Assembly (NCBI GenBank): GCA_031769625.1
Contig: JAUIMM010000519.1
Location: forward strand, 7,639,501 to 7,703,500
From: Taudactylus pleione
Taxonomy: Eukaryota > Chordata > Amphibia > Anura > Myobatrachidae
Length of the DNA: 64,000 nucleotides
Direction of reading: 5' to 3'
Shown here piece by piece: positions 1 through 9,603 of this stretch (positions within the stretch are counted from its first letter, which is position 1; the number at the start of each line of letters is the position of its first letter). A program made the translations under genes and the position numbers. The notes beneath the pieces were generated by a model, which searched no databases, was not told where the DNA came from, and was given only the letters and a program-made list of their open reading frames with translations.

Positions 1-153
1 CTAGCATAATGTACCAGTAGGAGATCTATTATGCATAATCCTCGGTATAATCCTCGGTATTTAATGTTTATCCCATAAGGGGATTACTGTAATTGTAGTG
101 ACTGTAGCAGAAGGTGATCATATCTATGTACATGATACGCCTATTTATATAAT

Positions 154-197
154 GTGTGTTTGTGTGTATATATATATATTATATATATATATATATC
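154..197. repeat. (TG/TA)n microsatellite
   Basis: A GT-rich lead runs into alternating TA with one phase break. It sits just upstream of the first Penelope-like tail. Confidence 0.9.
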
Positions 198-248
198 TCA
201 ATGTGCACCACAGTGTTTATAAGGTAAGATGTTGTTCTTTGTTTTTTT

Positions 249-444
249 ATATATCACTTGGTGTAACCTTGATAAAAAAGCCTGAAGGCTTTGAAACGTT
301 GGTTTTGCTTATACCAATACAAATGCCTTTTTGCATTTACCAGTCTTGGAGTGTCGCAGTTTCTTTTCCAGTACTACCCATCACTACTGAAGGCACCCAA
401 GCAGTTTCTTAAGTAATAGAAGTGCCGGTCCACATTGCGACTGA

Positions 445-447
<3 letters not shown>
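249..447 (+). mobile_element. Penelope-like element tail, copy 1
   Basis: This stretch carries a hairpin followed by GAAACG (268-298), then a TTTGCATTTACCAGTC-type segment and an AGTGCCGG motif (422-429) next to a (TA)n tract. I associate the combination of hairpin plus GAAACG and a GTGCCG-type end beside TA repeats with Penelope-like retroelement termini in fish and frogs. That association is from memory. No reverse transcriptase or GIY-YIG coding sequence is visible, so this would be a heavily truncated copy. It could also be another retroelement tail. Confidence 0.45.
268..298 (+). ncRNA. Degenerate hammerhead-ribozyme-like motif
   Basis: AAAGCC (277-282), a TGAA loop and GGCTTT (287-292) form a six-pair stem followed directly by GAAAC (293-297). 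This matches stem II plus the conserved GAAA of a hammerhead ribozyme. The CUGAUGA box upstream is degraded to CTTGATA, so I expect no activity. Confidence 0.35.

Positions 448-448
<1 letters not shown>

Positions 449-484
<36 letters not shown>
449..484. repeat. (TA)n microsatellite
   Basis: A pure TA run of about 36 bases follows the first Penelope-like tail. Confidence 0.95.
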
Positions 485-487
<3 letters not shown>

Positions 488-529
488 CACACTCACGGGG
501 ATGTTATTTAAGATGTTCTGATTTATTTT

Positions 530-622
530 ATGTCTGATGTATCCTGATGACGGGTTGAACTAAACCCGAAACGTTTAAATACTGGATTGGTGTTGTTTAT
601 ATGAAAAGGGACGACGAGTGCC

Positions 623-623
<1 letters not shown>
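530..623 (+). mobile_element. Penelope-like element tail, copy 2
   Basis: This is a shorter copy of the same layout: a ribozyme-like core (544-572), a TTTAAATACTGGATTGGTG segment, then GAGTGCCG (616-623) running straight into (TA)n. The shared GTGCCG end with the copy at 249-447 suggests two insertions of related elements whose ends expand into TA repeats. The family name is inferred. Confidence 0.45.
544..572 (+). ncRNA. Hammerhead-ribozyme-like core
   Basis: CTGATGA (544-550) is followed by C, then GGGTT (552-556), a six-base loop, AACCC (563-567) and GAAAC (568-572). CUGAUGA, stem II and GAAA are the invariant parts of the hammerhead catalytic core. The single unpaired C at 551 is non-standard. 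Stems I and III are short and I could not establish them with certainty, as in the minimal hammerheads described from Penelope-like elements. Confidence 0.5.

Positions 624-660
<37 letters not shown>
624..660. repeat. (TA)n microsatellite
   Basis: A pure TA run separates the second Penelope-like tail from the Tc1 element end. Confidence 0.95.
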
Positions 661-665
<5 letters not shown>

Positions 666-906
666 GTCAGGTGCATAAATATTGGGACATTGACAGAATT
701 TTCATATTTTGGCCTCTATTCACCACCACAATGAAACAAACAAGATGTGCTTTAAATGCAGACTTTCAGATTTCATTTGGGGGTAATTACATCCAAATCA
801 GGTGAACAGTGTAGGAATTACAACAGTTTCTATATGTTCCTCCCACTTTTTAAAGGTCCAAAAGTAATGGGACAAACTAAGCAATCCTAAATCTAACTTT
901 CACTTT

Positions 907-1090
907 TTAATACTTTGTTGCAAATCCTTTGCAGGCAATTTCAGCCTGAAGTGTGGTACGCATAGACATCACCAGATGCTGGGTTTCATCCCTGGTGATG
1001 CTCTGCCAGGCCTCTACTGCAAATGTATTCAGTTCCTGCTTGTTCTTGGGGCATTTTCCCTTCAGTTTTGTCTTCATCAAGTGAAATGCA
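907..1090 (-). pseudogene. Tc1-like transposase, C-terminal fragment
   Basis: The roughly 60-residue frame ends in the signature GKCPKNKQEL...WQSITRDETQHLV...IACKGFATKY, which is the conserved C-terminus of Tc1-family transposases in fish and frogs. The catalytic DD34E residues lie upstream in the full protein and are not present here. The preceding residues (NPIEHAFHL) are encoded beyond the insertion, at 2220-2254. The hairpin insertion therefore landed inside the transposase gene, just after the conserved NPIEH segment. Family membership is seen directly. Loss of function is certain from the split and truncation. Confidence 0.85.
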
Positions 1091-1091
1091 T
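1079..1091. repeat. 13-bp target-site duplication (left)
   Basis: AAGTGAAATGCAT is repeated exactly at 2220-2232 and flanks the hairpin insertion within the Tc1 transposase. Confidence 0.9.
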
Positions 1092-2219
1092 ACACAAAAA
1101 TATATCAGGTGTCCCACCTTAGCGCCTGCTCCAAAGAATGATCAATTAATACTTAACTTATATGTATCACGAATGTCTTTGGACTTCTTATCTCCAAATC
1201 AAAATGAGGTATAACCAATGTGTGTCGTAATATGTGAAGAAAGACAAAAGAAGAAAAAAATCTAGTGCAGATTGTCTCACCATAAATTCATAAACTACAA
1301 ATAGAATATTTTCAAAATGATCCCGATGCTTTATGCAGAATAAATGCTTGTGTGAAAAAATCCTTAATATATAACACACATTTATTCAAAGCACAAATTA
1401 ATATAGGCACATGCAATACAATATACAAAAGGAGCTTCTAGATGAATAATGAGCCTCCTTTGAAACATCAATTCACCAGAGTTACAGGTGAAGTTGGCCT
1501 CCTACCAGAATCCAGGTAAGTAGATGCATATAATAACTGGGAAGATGTAAAAAACCCGGGTTCAGCCTCAGCTATTTGTCCTCATCTGTCCCACACCGGT
1601 TCTGGATGGATCCTATGGTCCCTCTTTGCTGCAGATGAGGACAAATAGCTGAGGCTGAACCCGGGTTTTTTACATCTTCCCAGTTATTATATGCATCTAC
1701 TTACATGGATTCTGGTAGGAGGCCAACTTCACCTGTAACTCTGGTGAATTGATGTTTCAAAGGAGGCTCATTATTCATCTAGAAGCTCCTTTTGTATATT
1801 GTATTGCATGTGCCTATATTAATTTGTGCTTTGAATAAATGTGTGTTATATATTAAGGATTTTTTCACACAAGCATTTATTCTGCATATAGCATCGGGAT
1901 CATTTTGAAAATATTCTATTTGTAGTTTATGAATTTATGGTGAGACAATCTGCACTAGATTTTTTTCTTCTTTTGTCTTTCTTCACATATTACGACACAC
2001 ATTGGTTATACCTCATTTTGATTTGGAGATAAGAAGTCCAAAGACATTCGTGATACATATAAGTTAAGTATTAATTGATCATTCTTTGGAGCAGGCGCTA
2101 AGGTGGGACACCTGATATATTTTTGTGTAAGCTTTATTATTGGAGGAGTTAGATACCTCCCCCTTAGGAGATCTCACCTAAGCAGCCAGCTTGGCGCAAA
2201 CATACAAATACCATTCTAT
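1092..2219 (+). mobile_element. Hairpin retroposon-like insertion, copy 1
   Basis: Positions 1092-1588 are the reverse complement of 1632-2128 with only two mismatches that I could find over 497 bp, around a 43-bp loop (1589-1631). A single-copy 91-bp tail (2129-2219) follows. It can form two short hairpins (GGAGG/CCTCC and CTTAGG/CCTAAG) and ends in CCATTCTAT. Exact 13-bp duplications flank the whole unit. No open frame longer than about 60 codons is convincing. The asymmetric tail plus a long target duplication fits retroposition better than a cut-and-paste transposon. It shares architecture and tail ending with 43044-44737. The left arm holds a perfect splice-donor consensus (CAG/GTAAGT) at 1515/1516, spoiled in the right arm by one of the two mismatches. 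Confidence 0.75.
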
Positions 2220-2232
2220 AAGTGAAATGCAT
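2220..2232. repeat. 13-bp target-site duplication (right)
   Basis: Exact copy of 1079-1091. It marks the right border of the hairpin insertion. Confidence 0.9.
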
Positions 2233-2254
2233 GCTCAATCGGATTCAGGTCAGG

Positions 2255-3713
2255 GGGGTACCATAGTGAACCCCAATGTCAGAGCATCATTTGGGGGGTG
2301 ACAGGCTGATTTCCCCAAAAATGACAGTACTTTCGGCTTGTTACAGTATCGCCTGGTGTCGTTTACGCCTACTTTGAAATTGAATACGGGGTAAAGCGCG
2401 CACGCGGGCGATACTTTAACGCCTCCAAAACACGCGAAGTCGGCGTTAAGTCTGGGCCGCGTTAACTTAACGCGGCTCGGCTCAAATTGAATACGGCTCT
2501 ATGTAATAGGGACACAATTATACTATACGAAGGGAGAATTGGATCACATATAGAGTTGTATAAACCAACATTATCATTGTTAATTCCATAGGCCCTTTCT
2601 GGCAAAGGACCTTTTTGGGGATTAGCAGCCTTATTTGACTATCAGAAAGTTATACCATCTGACAATTGGCAGTCACTAGCGCAATATTGGCATTTGTATG
2701 TATGTACATATATATATATATATATATCAGTAGTAATCAACCTACTCAAGTATTAGATATAGAGCTATGAATTGGGAATGTCTGAACCCTTTAGCACCTA
2801 CAGCTTTAGGACCCAAGCCACCACCCTGTAATTCCTGCTGACCTTCCTTTTTATAGGACATGAAATTTCTCTTGGCACACACATAAATCTTAGGGCCTGA
2901 TTCAGACCCGCTCGCGAGCGCATATCACTTTTAAATCCTCCGATACGGGAAATTCTGGAGGAGAGGTAGAAGTGTAAAATGAGACGTATCAAAGGACATA
3001 TTTTGGATTTGGACAAAGACACTTATTTTTAAAAACAAACAACAGATTCTAATTTTAAATATCTAACAGACGAGATTGTGTGTCAGGGAATTCATATGGC
3101 TAGACTTATGCTAAAAAAAAGATTTAACCTTATGTAATTGGAGATGTATGATACAAAGTCAGCATTAAACTGATAGGGTACAGTTACATAATATTCACAC
3201 AGTATTTCTGTATTTATTTTGTCTATATAGTTCTGCAGTAGTCAGTGACCGGTTGTAAGAGCATGGTTTCCTCATAACCCTAAAGTCCACTCCCTAGAAT
3301 TAAAATATATTTATTAGACTCTACATAACTATATTTTTAGTTAGTACAATGTAAATAAATCCATTATTTTCTAAAAATGTACTAAAAAATAAAATACCAT
3401 TTGTAATATGATTGGTTGCCATTGTTCTCTACTGTACTGTAAATGTACTTCAACGAGCTTAGGCCCACAGAAAGACATTGAAAGGCCTACAAGCCCACAG
3501 GTGCTATTTGGGCAAATCCTAGTACAAAAAGAGAGAATAATGGACAAATGGTGAAGTAGATAATAAGTATAGTTAACGGCTGACATGTACATGCCCAAGT
3601 CACAGCTGAGATGTGAGCAGTTTGCAGTTGCGTCTTTATATTTAGACCACTTTATTTAGACCACTTCTCCACTTTATATCTCTGCAAGCTTTGATAAATC
3701 TCCCCCTTTAAAC
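2255..3713. other. Non-coding, mostly unannotated
   Basis: No coding signal is visible. At 2375-2512 a CG-rich patch is bounded by AAATTGAATACGG-like motifs, probably a decayed inverted-repeat transposon. A short (TA)n lies at 2709-2727. At 3660-3712 there is the end of a frog-type inverted-repeat element (TTTGATAAATCTCCCCC) related to 39215-39387. Confidence 0.6.
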
Positions 3714-4198
3714 CACAGGCGTCGCTATGGAAGTGCGGGGGCGTGCAGTTCGCACCGGGTGTCACCCTCAGAGGGGATCACACCAAAATGCTGGCATTCT
3801 CCTGCAGCACCCGGCTCCTGTCATAGAAGAGGAGCTGACAGTGCAGACACTAGTCTCCGTGGGCAGCCCAACATCACTGGGGATGCTGGGCACGCCCCCG
3901 GAGGGATTTCCCACAAGACCAAGCCCACTTTTGATAGATCACACCCCTTTTCGGGCACGGGACGCGGAGTGCGCACCGGGTGTCACCAGACCCGGTGACG
4001 CCTCTGCCCGGGGCTGCCATCAAAAATGATGTCATTTTTGCCCCGCCCACTTCCTACTGACCCACGAATTGCAGCATTATACTGCGACAGCGGCAGGGCC
4101 TAATGATGTAAGACCCCACCCTGCCGCCGAAGTAGCCATCTGCATCTCCTCTCCGGGCTTCTCCCGGAGAGGAGATTAAATAAAGTAGGCAAGTATGA
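3714..4198. repeat. GC-rich hAT-like element, truncated
   Basis: The right end (GGCAAGTATG, with a preceding GGCTTCTCCCGG segment) matches the right end of the complete element at 7250-7864. The left terminus is missing or replaced by unrelated GC-rich DNA containing an internal repeat (GCACCGGGTGTCACC at 3755 and 3973). Open frames here are CG-rich noise. Confidence 0.55.
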
Positions 4199-4668
4199 CA
4201 TATCACAAGCGTCACCACTAATTAATTTCTTCTGCTGTCGTTGCTATAAAATGTAGAATAAAAAAACATTTCAAGAAACCATGTAAGGATACTGTGTCTG
4301 ATTTCAATGCCGTGCCCCTCTAGGCCAGTTTCAGTGCCACCCCAAACATCCTTACTTTAGTGGTAGTACCTGATTGCAGTCCCTGCTGGATGCCATCTGT
4401 GTATGGGAAATACATGTAAATGATGTAGCCCTTATTGAGACAATGATTAAAATGTTTATAATGTGTAAAAAAATATGATTGAACAAAAATAATAATTAAA
4501 AGTTTGCAAACAATGCAAATGTTATGCTCTAAGCTAGGGCTAGTGTAGTACGAATCTAACTGTACTGGAGTGATACGGTAGAGGCAGCCATTTTTAACAA
4601 GAATTCATGATAACACAACCAATCAGTTTGCTTGGGACTTGCAACGTCACTGAGGTACGTACTTAACC
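4199..4668. other. AT-rich non-coding DNA
   Basis: I see no gene, repeat end or RNA motif here. Confidence 0.5.
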
Positions 4669-4983
4669 CAGTGGTTCCCAAACTGTGCGTCGTGGCACCC
4701 TGGGATGCCTTGGGACACTTGCAGAGGTGCCTCAGGTTGGTGGTCTAGCACCAAATCAAATTATTTATGGTCAATGTAATGTAAATATGAGGACAAACAG
4801 AAGCACAAACCTGACCACAACCACATAACTGAACCTAAGGATGACAACTAAGCAAAATTTACTTCATATTACTTCTTTACTATATTTCTGAATTTCTCAA
4901 TAACAAACTTTTTTTAAGGGGTGCTGTGAAAACAATGCTGACACTCTAGGGCGCCGTGATTCAAAAAAGTTTGGTAACCATCA
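4669..4983. mobile_element. hAT-like non-autonomous element
   Basis: The left end CAGTGGTTCCCAAACT and the right end AGTTTGGTAACCATCAC are imperfect inverted repeats of the CAGNGGTTCYCAAAC type used by hAT transposons. The interior has the GCACCCTGGGATGCCTTGGG pattern. No 8-bp target duplication survives. Confidence 0.65.
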
Positions 4984-5010
4984 CATATTGGTAAATCACA
5001 GACAGACTAT

Positions 5011-5548
5011 GGCCCTCATTCAGACGCGCTCGCAAGAAGCGAGCGCTCGTTCTGAATGAGGGCGGCCGCTTCTTTTTTTAAGTGCGGCCTCCTGGTCGCT
5101 AGCTAAGCTGTGGGTTACCACCCACAGCTTTAGCGAATGACCAGGTTGTTACCACCCACAGCTTTAGCGACCGACCAGGTTGATGATCGCGATGGTCAAG
5201 ACCATCGCGACCATCGGGGCTTGCGACGAGACCCTAAGGTTGGGTCTTGGCAGCCGCAAGCCCCAGGGAGCTTCTTGCTCTGATTGAGCAGGAAGCTCTC
5301 CACTGACATCACTGCTGATGTCAGTGCGGCCGCCCAAAAAACGGCAGGCATTAAGGAACGCCTCCGTTTGTGAAACCACCCCCCCGCCCCGCCTACAAAA
5401 CGGTCCGAGCTGTCGATCAACATCGACAGCCGGCCCTTTTGTAGTGAGCTCCGGAACGGGGCTTGCGCACGCACAGTGCGGCCGCAGGGGATAAACATCG
5501 ACCCGGTTGCGAGCGCTCAGCTCTTGCGACCTGGTCTGAATGAGGACC
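5011..5548. mobile_element. GGGCC-ended inverted-repeat element (copy A)
   Basis: The ends GGCCCTCATTCAGA and TCTGAATGAGGACC are inverted repeats. The interior folds on itself around CTGACATCA/TGATGTCAG-type palindromes. It contains GATCAACATCGACAG, shared with the copies at 23176, 27810, 50793 and 60679. Long open frames on the minus strand reflect low stop density in CG-rich DNA rather than protein. The 3-bp flanks (TAT and AAT) do not match here, unlike in the other copies. Confidence 0.75.
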
Positions 5549-6111
5549 AATATGCTATTAACAAAAAAATTTGGGACGACAACATGGATGATGCATGAAG
5601 CAAAGCATGAGGGATATAAATAAACATCGTCAATTCAAGCAAAAGAAAAATACATCTCATTGAATTAATTAACCACTGTAATACATTGAAGATCTATTTG
5701 TAGAAATTCCCTTTAGATTTACATCTGTATTGATTGAAAACAGAATTTACTAGCTTTACCTTGGGCGTTTAAATCACTGCCTAGGGAGCAAATGAAGAAA
5801 TTGGCTGTTTGCTACAAACCTTGTTTTATTTGTGTATATCTGCAAATTGTAACTGCCAATAATACAATATTTCTGTCATGGCAAAATGATCTTTTTCTCT
5901 AAGCAAGTACTGCATTGTATATACTGTATTGCCAGAGATCATGGGGCAGCTTTGATGCAATAAGGACTGACAGTATAGATCTAGACTTGTATATTCTTAT
6001 CTATTAATGTCTTTGTGATCATTTTTTGTATACAACCTATGGACATGCATTAGTATTTATATTTCTTATATTACTTCAAGTCTTTGCAATAGTTTTAACA
6101 TGCTACATTCT
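5549..6111. other. AT-rich non-coding DNA
   Basis: No coding or structural signal is recognisable. Confidence 0.5.
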
Positions 6112-6677
6112 AGGGGGGCAACTGAATTCTAGGTGATATCCGCCGAACACCGCAAATGTTTCTGCGCATATTCGACCCGATTCAAAGGTGGACGCAGAAG
6201 CACCCGCAGCTGCGAATATTGGCGGTTGCACATCTTCGACTTTATGCAAATGCCGCTTCAAAGTTCTTTCCTTGTGTACATCTGTGCAAGGACACATCCA
6301 CTTCCAGCATCCATAGATGCAGTAATACCGATTGTTGCAGACTTAGATGCCACCATTGAAACTTGCATCAGCCCTATGGCAGGTTGTAGTTTTTCCAGCC
6401 TGTTAATGGACTCCTATGTGAGCGTCTGTGTACGCAACCGTTTTCACTGTTAGGCCCGCATTACTCTCATAACACGCCCATAAGTCGGACCATCTCCGTA
6501 CGTGAGCTAAGACACCTTCCTTTCACCGCCTAGGAACATCCACTATATTTTCTATACACTTCTCACTGTGCGCGCCTGAAATTAGAACTGCGACTCTGCA
6601 TGGAAAAATAGCGACGCATGCACTAGAGCAAAACAAAACGCTCTACTACGTCCGTCCACTTTTGAATCAGGCCCATT
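6112..6677. mobile_element. Probable decayed inverted-repeat element
   Basis: The right end (TTTGAATCAGGCCCA) resembles the GGGCCTGATTCA ends of the dominant family. The interior has internally repeated GCGAATATT and CGCAGAAGC-type motifs. The left end is weak, so the border is approximate. Confidence 0.35.
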
Positions 6678-6778
6678 ACTTCACATTACTGTAGCTCAAC
6701 GTTGTTCATTTAACTGCACCCCAGCTAATAAGAGCTAGTGATGTTGCTGATTGCTTACCCCTGATATAACAAATGTAT

Positions 6779-6912
6779 GGGGTGATTCAAACTGTGGCAC
6801 TCCCAGCATGCCCTGCCACAGTTTTGCTATTAGGACATTCTAAAACTGTGGCAGTGCATGGTGGGGTATGTAGTTCCACAGTAGCTGGAGTGCCACAGGT
6901 TGCCTAGCCGTG
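6779..6912. repeat. Small palindromic element with CTCCCAGCATGCCC core
   Basis: The ends (TCAAACTGTGGCACTCCAG-like and CTGGAGTGCCACAGGTTG) are inverted, with further internal inverted AAACTGTGGCAG-type segments. A TCCCAGCATG core also occurs at 28827-28951. Confidence 0.6.
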
Positions 6913-7249
6913 TGTTATATGTTTAAAGTTTCACTTTGTTTCTGCATCTATGCATTTGGTGATATCCTATGGTGCACTGGAGATTAATACCTATGTAGTA
7001 AATCTGAGCAAGTTCACATACTGGACAAGCAAAAGTCATAGTACCTAAAACAAAATACACTGCCCAGTAGGGTATATTAGGGCTGTGTGGGCTGACACTC
7101 TGCACTGGTCTTTGGATTGTGGGCAGTAACATTTCCAGCAATTGGAATTTTGTTGTAATCGTGTGTAGGGCAAAAGTCTTCCATTTTAGTATTATTTATG
7201 CCTGGCTTGGTGCCTGGTCTATGTGTACATCTGATTGAATTAATTAAAC

Positions 7250-7864
7250 CATACCTGCCTACTCTCCCGAAAGTTGCAGGAGGTTCCCGATTTTTCGGGT
7301 AACCTCCCCGCCATACTTGCCTACTCTCCCGAAATAGCCGGGAGGCTCCCCAAAATCGGGTGGCGATACTGACCACCCAGAAGAGTAGGTAAGTCTCCCA
7401 GAACCGGCCCGCACCCTCCTTGACTGCCCACTTTCTGAGTCATCGAAACCCCGCCCACCCACTGTACAGTGCCTGTAATTTCGGCTCTGTACAGTGGGGG
7501 GCGGGGCCACGATGATGTGATTGAGCCACCACGTCCCCTGCACTGCCCACCCATTGCTATACCACGCCCCCTGCAGTGATGTTGACGCAGACCTGGCTGC
7601 CTCCCAGAGGGGGCAGCCAGAAAGTCGGTAAGTCTGTCCCCCCACACCCCCAGAAGAGTAGGCATATCTCCTGCATCACGCCCACTTCCTAGTGAAGTGG
7701 GCAGGATGGGGAAATTTTACGGGGAATTTGCGAGTCCGTAGGTAGGGGGCGCAAATCATGTCATCACGCCATATACAGTCCGGGCCCCACCCCCCCAAAG
7801 ATGTCAACAGAATCTCCTTTCTGGGCTTCTCCCGGTGAGGAGATTTATAAAGTCGGCAAGTATG
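7250..7864. mobile_element. hAT-like element with exact 8-bp duplication
   Basis: The ends CATACCTGCCTACT and AGTCGGCAAGTATG are inverted repeats. AATTAAAC flanks both sides exactly (7242-7249 and 7865-7872), which is the 8-bp duplication made by hAT transposases. A second, internal CATACTTGCCTACTC end at 7312 suggests a terminal duplication or nested copy. No transposase is encoded. The GC-rich open frames here are not proteins. Confidence 0.75.
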
Positions 7865-8224
7865 AATTAAACACACATTAAAATGACAAATGTTAAAGTA
7901 CATACAGTATATGGACCACCTTATGCATAAAATGTAAGTAAATGTATTATATAGATCAGGGGTCTTGTTGAATTTCAGTCAAGCATAAGAACTTTGTGAG
8001 TGTATTTGATATTTTGGAGCTTGAAAATAAAGTGATATTTCTCAAAGATTTGGGGAATTCCCTTTATATAATGTTGAGTGAAGGCTCACTGTAAGCCTGA
8101 AAGACCTGTGGCTGGATGACATCAGATTCAGTAATTAAATAGGGCTAACAGTGTCCAGTCAGAGGGGTATATGTACATTGATTTATATTGGCAATTGCCA
8201 CACTGCCATACCAAAAGCATCAGT

Positions 8225-8350
8225 TAGTGCAGTCCTCAGGGAACCCTAACAGTGCATGTTTTCCAGGCATACTCACAGAAACACAAGAAAGCACAGCCTG
8301 TGGATCTTTTAAAATGTCAGTCAGCAATGAACACACCTGTGCTCCAGCAG
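8225..8350. repeat. Fragment of hAT-like element
   Basis: The segment CAGTGCATGTTTTCCAGG and its surroundings match the reverse complement of part of the hAT-like element at 11532-12335. Confidence 0.55.
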
Positions 8351-8508
8351 GGAGTTGTTGGGAAAGACTGACTTTATAGATATTTACTAAGCAATAGATT
8401 TTACCACTATTTTTGCAGATTGTATGTGCCATATTTAAAAGGGCAATAAAAGTAAATTCAAAATCTGGCTTATTATTTGGAAGGCAAAATCTGCAAAATC
8501 CATTGCTA

Positions 8509-8780
8509 AAGCTGCATACACACACAACAATTTTGTTACCAACGATTTTCTGAACGATTTTCTGTCAGATTATCTGTCAGATTTTTTAAAGTGTAATGAA
8601 CGATTTTTTTGAACTACAAAGATTTTTGCATATTCCCTTAATGAAAATCGTTGAGTTGACAAGTATGAACTACAAACGTGAACGCGCATGAACGATAATC
8701 GTTCATCGTTTGACTCAGATGTGAACGATTTTTTTCAAACGATTATCATTAAATGATAATTCTTGATTGTTTTCTAGTTG
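8509..8780. mobile_element. Partial AGCTGCATACACAC-ended element
   Basis: The left end (AGCTGCATACACACAC) matches the element nested at 63018-63330. The interior is filled with AACGATTTT/AAAATCGTT inverted motifs. The right terminus is not seen. Confidence 0.5.
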
Positions 8781-8799
8781 TACCATTCAACCTTATTCC

Positions 8800-9200
8800 T
8801 ACAATAGAACACCATTCTGCAGATTCTCACATCTAGTTTGGATTATTATACTATGAGATTATTGGAAATGACTGGTTTAAGTTGTCTGTCAAACAATACA
8901 CAGGCCATAGGGAAGTCTATAAAGAGGGCAGGACAGTGAAACAGCCACCAGCAAGTGGTTACTCTCTACAGTAGACTCTACTACAGTCAGCTCAGCTATC
9001 TGCATAGACAACACAGCAGCCTCTTAAGTCCCCAAACACTGGCTACTCACAGCCATTTGACTTCAGAGACCTGCCATACTGCAATACAGCAGTCTCTATA
9101 CAGCCAAGCAGCATACCAAGATCCTCACTTCATAGATGTGCTGCACAGCCACCTGCATACTGCAGCATAGCAATCTCTACATATCTACAGATCAGCAACA
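8800..9200 (+). repeat. LTR-like repeat shared with 39600-39930
   Basis: The segments ACCATTCTGCAGATT, TCACATCTAGTTTG and ACACAGGCCAT(A)GGGA, in that order, recur at 39650-39810. The next segment is CAG-rich and leads into a gag-like relic, so this may be the end of an LTR plus leader. I could not fix the borders. Confidence 0.4.
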
Positions 9201-9229
9201 TGTCACAGAAAACTACATCTTCATATACA

Positions 9230-9535
9230 ATGAGGCAAGGTCCCAAACTTGTGGTACCTCAAAATCCTCATCTGTCAGTAACGCAACCCTCATTGCCCGT
9301 GCAAAGCTGAAGCCACAAAAGTACTGTATAAGCCTTTGCTGAGCAAGGAATGCAATTGAAACTAGAAAAATACAGTTTGGATTCAGAGAAATCGCATTTG
9401 GAAGCTGAGAAAGAAGTAGTGACATTACGTCTGCAAGCAAAAAAATACACAGTGCGCCAGAAGCAGCCATGGAAAAGCTTGGTGCTGAGAAGGAAGCTCC
9501 AGCTGCCAGTGTTTCTGGAAGAAGTGGAATAAACC
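9230..9535 (+). pseudogene. Gag-like N-terminal coiled-coil fragment
   Basis: Two adjacent frames, offset by a frameshift near 9300-9345, read SSSVSNATLIARAK and then MQLKLEKYSLDSEKSHLEAE. The Lys/Glu-rich heptad character resembles the start of Gag-like proteins of some fish and frog LTR retrotransposons (an ARAKAEA-type motif followed by a long helix). That comparison is from memory. The repeat shared upstream with 39600-39930 supports an LTR-element context. No capsid, zinc knuckle or pol follows. An alternative is a random helix-rich frame. Confidence 0.35.
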
Positions 9536-9603
9536 GATATCAAAAGAAGCAGCAATATATTCCGTTAACAGCTCGAATCCCAAGATTCATTGCAACATAC
9601 ATA

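Larger units (their letters stand above)
661..2254 (-). mobile_element. Tc1/mariner transposon remnant, split by an insertion
   Basis: The terminal sequence (GTGCATAAATATTGGGACA, 670-688) is typical of vertebrate Tc1-type elements. It leads into a minus-strand transposase C-terminus. The element is interrupted at 1092-2219 by a hairpin insertion and resumes at 2220-2254, where the reading continues upstream into the conserved NPIEH-type region. Sequence similarity is lost after about 2254, so the 5' half of the transposase is missing. The copy is inactive. Confidence 0.8.

Noticed and set aside
5164..5550. 128-codon minus-strand open frame (similar frames in the other GGGCC-ended copies)
   Set aside because: It lies in the palindromic interior of a non-autonomous element. 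The open frames at other copies are in different frames and encode unrelated peptides.
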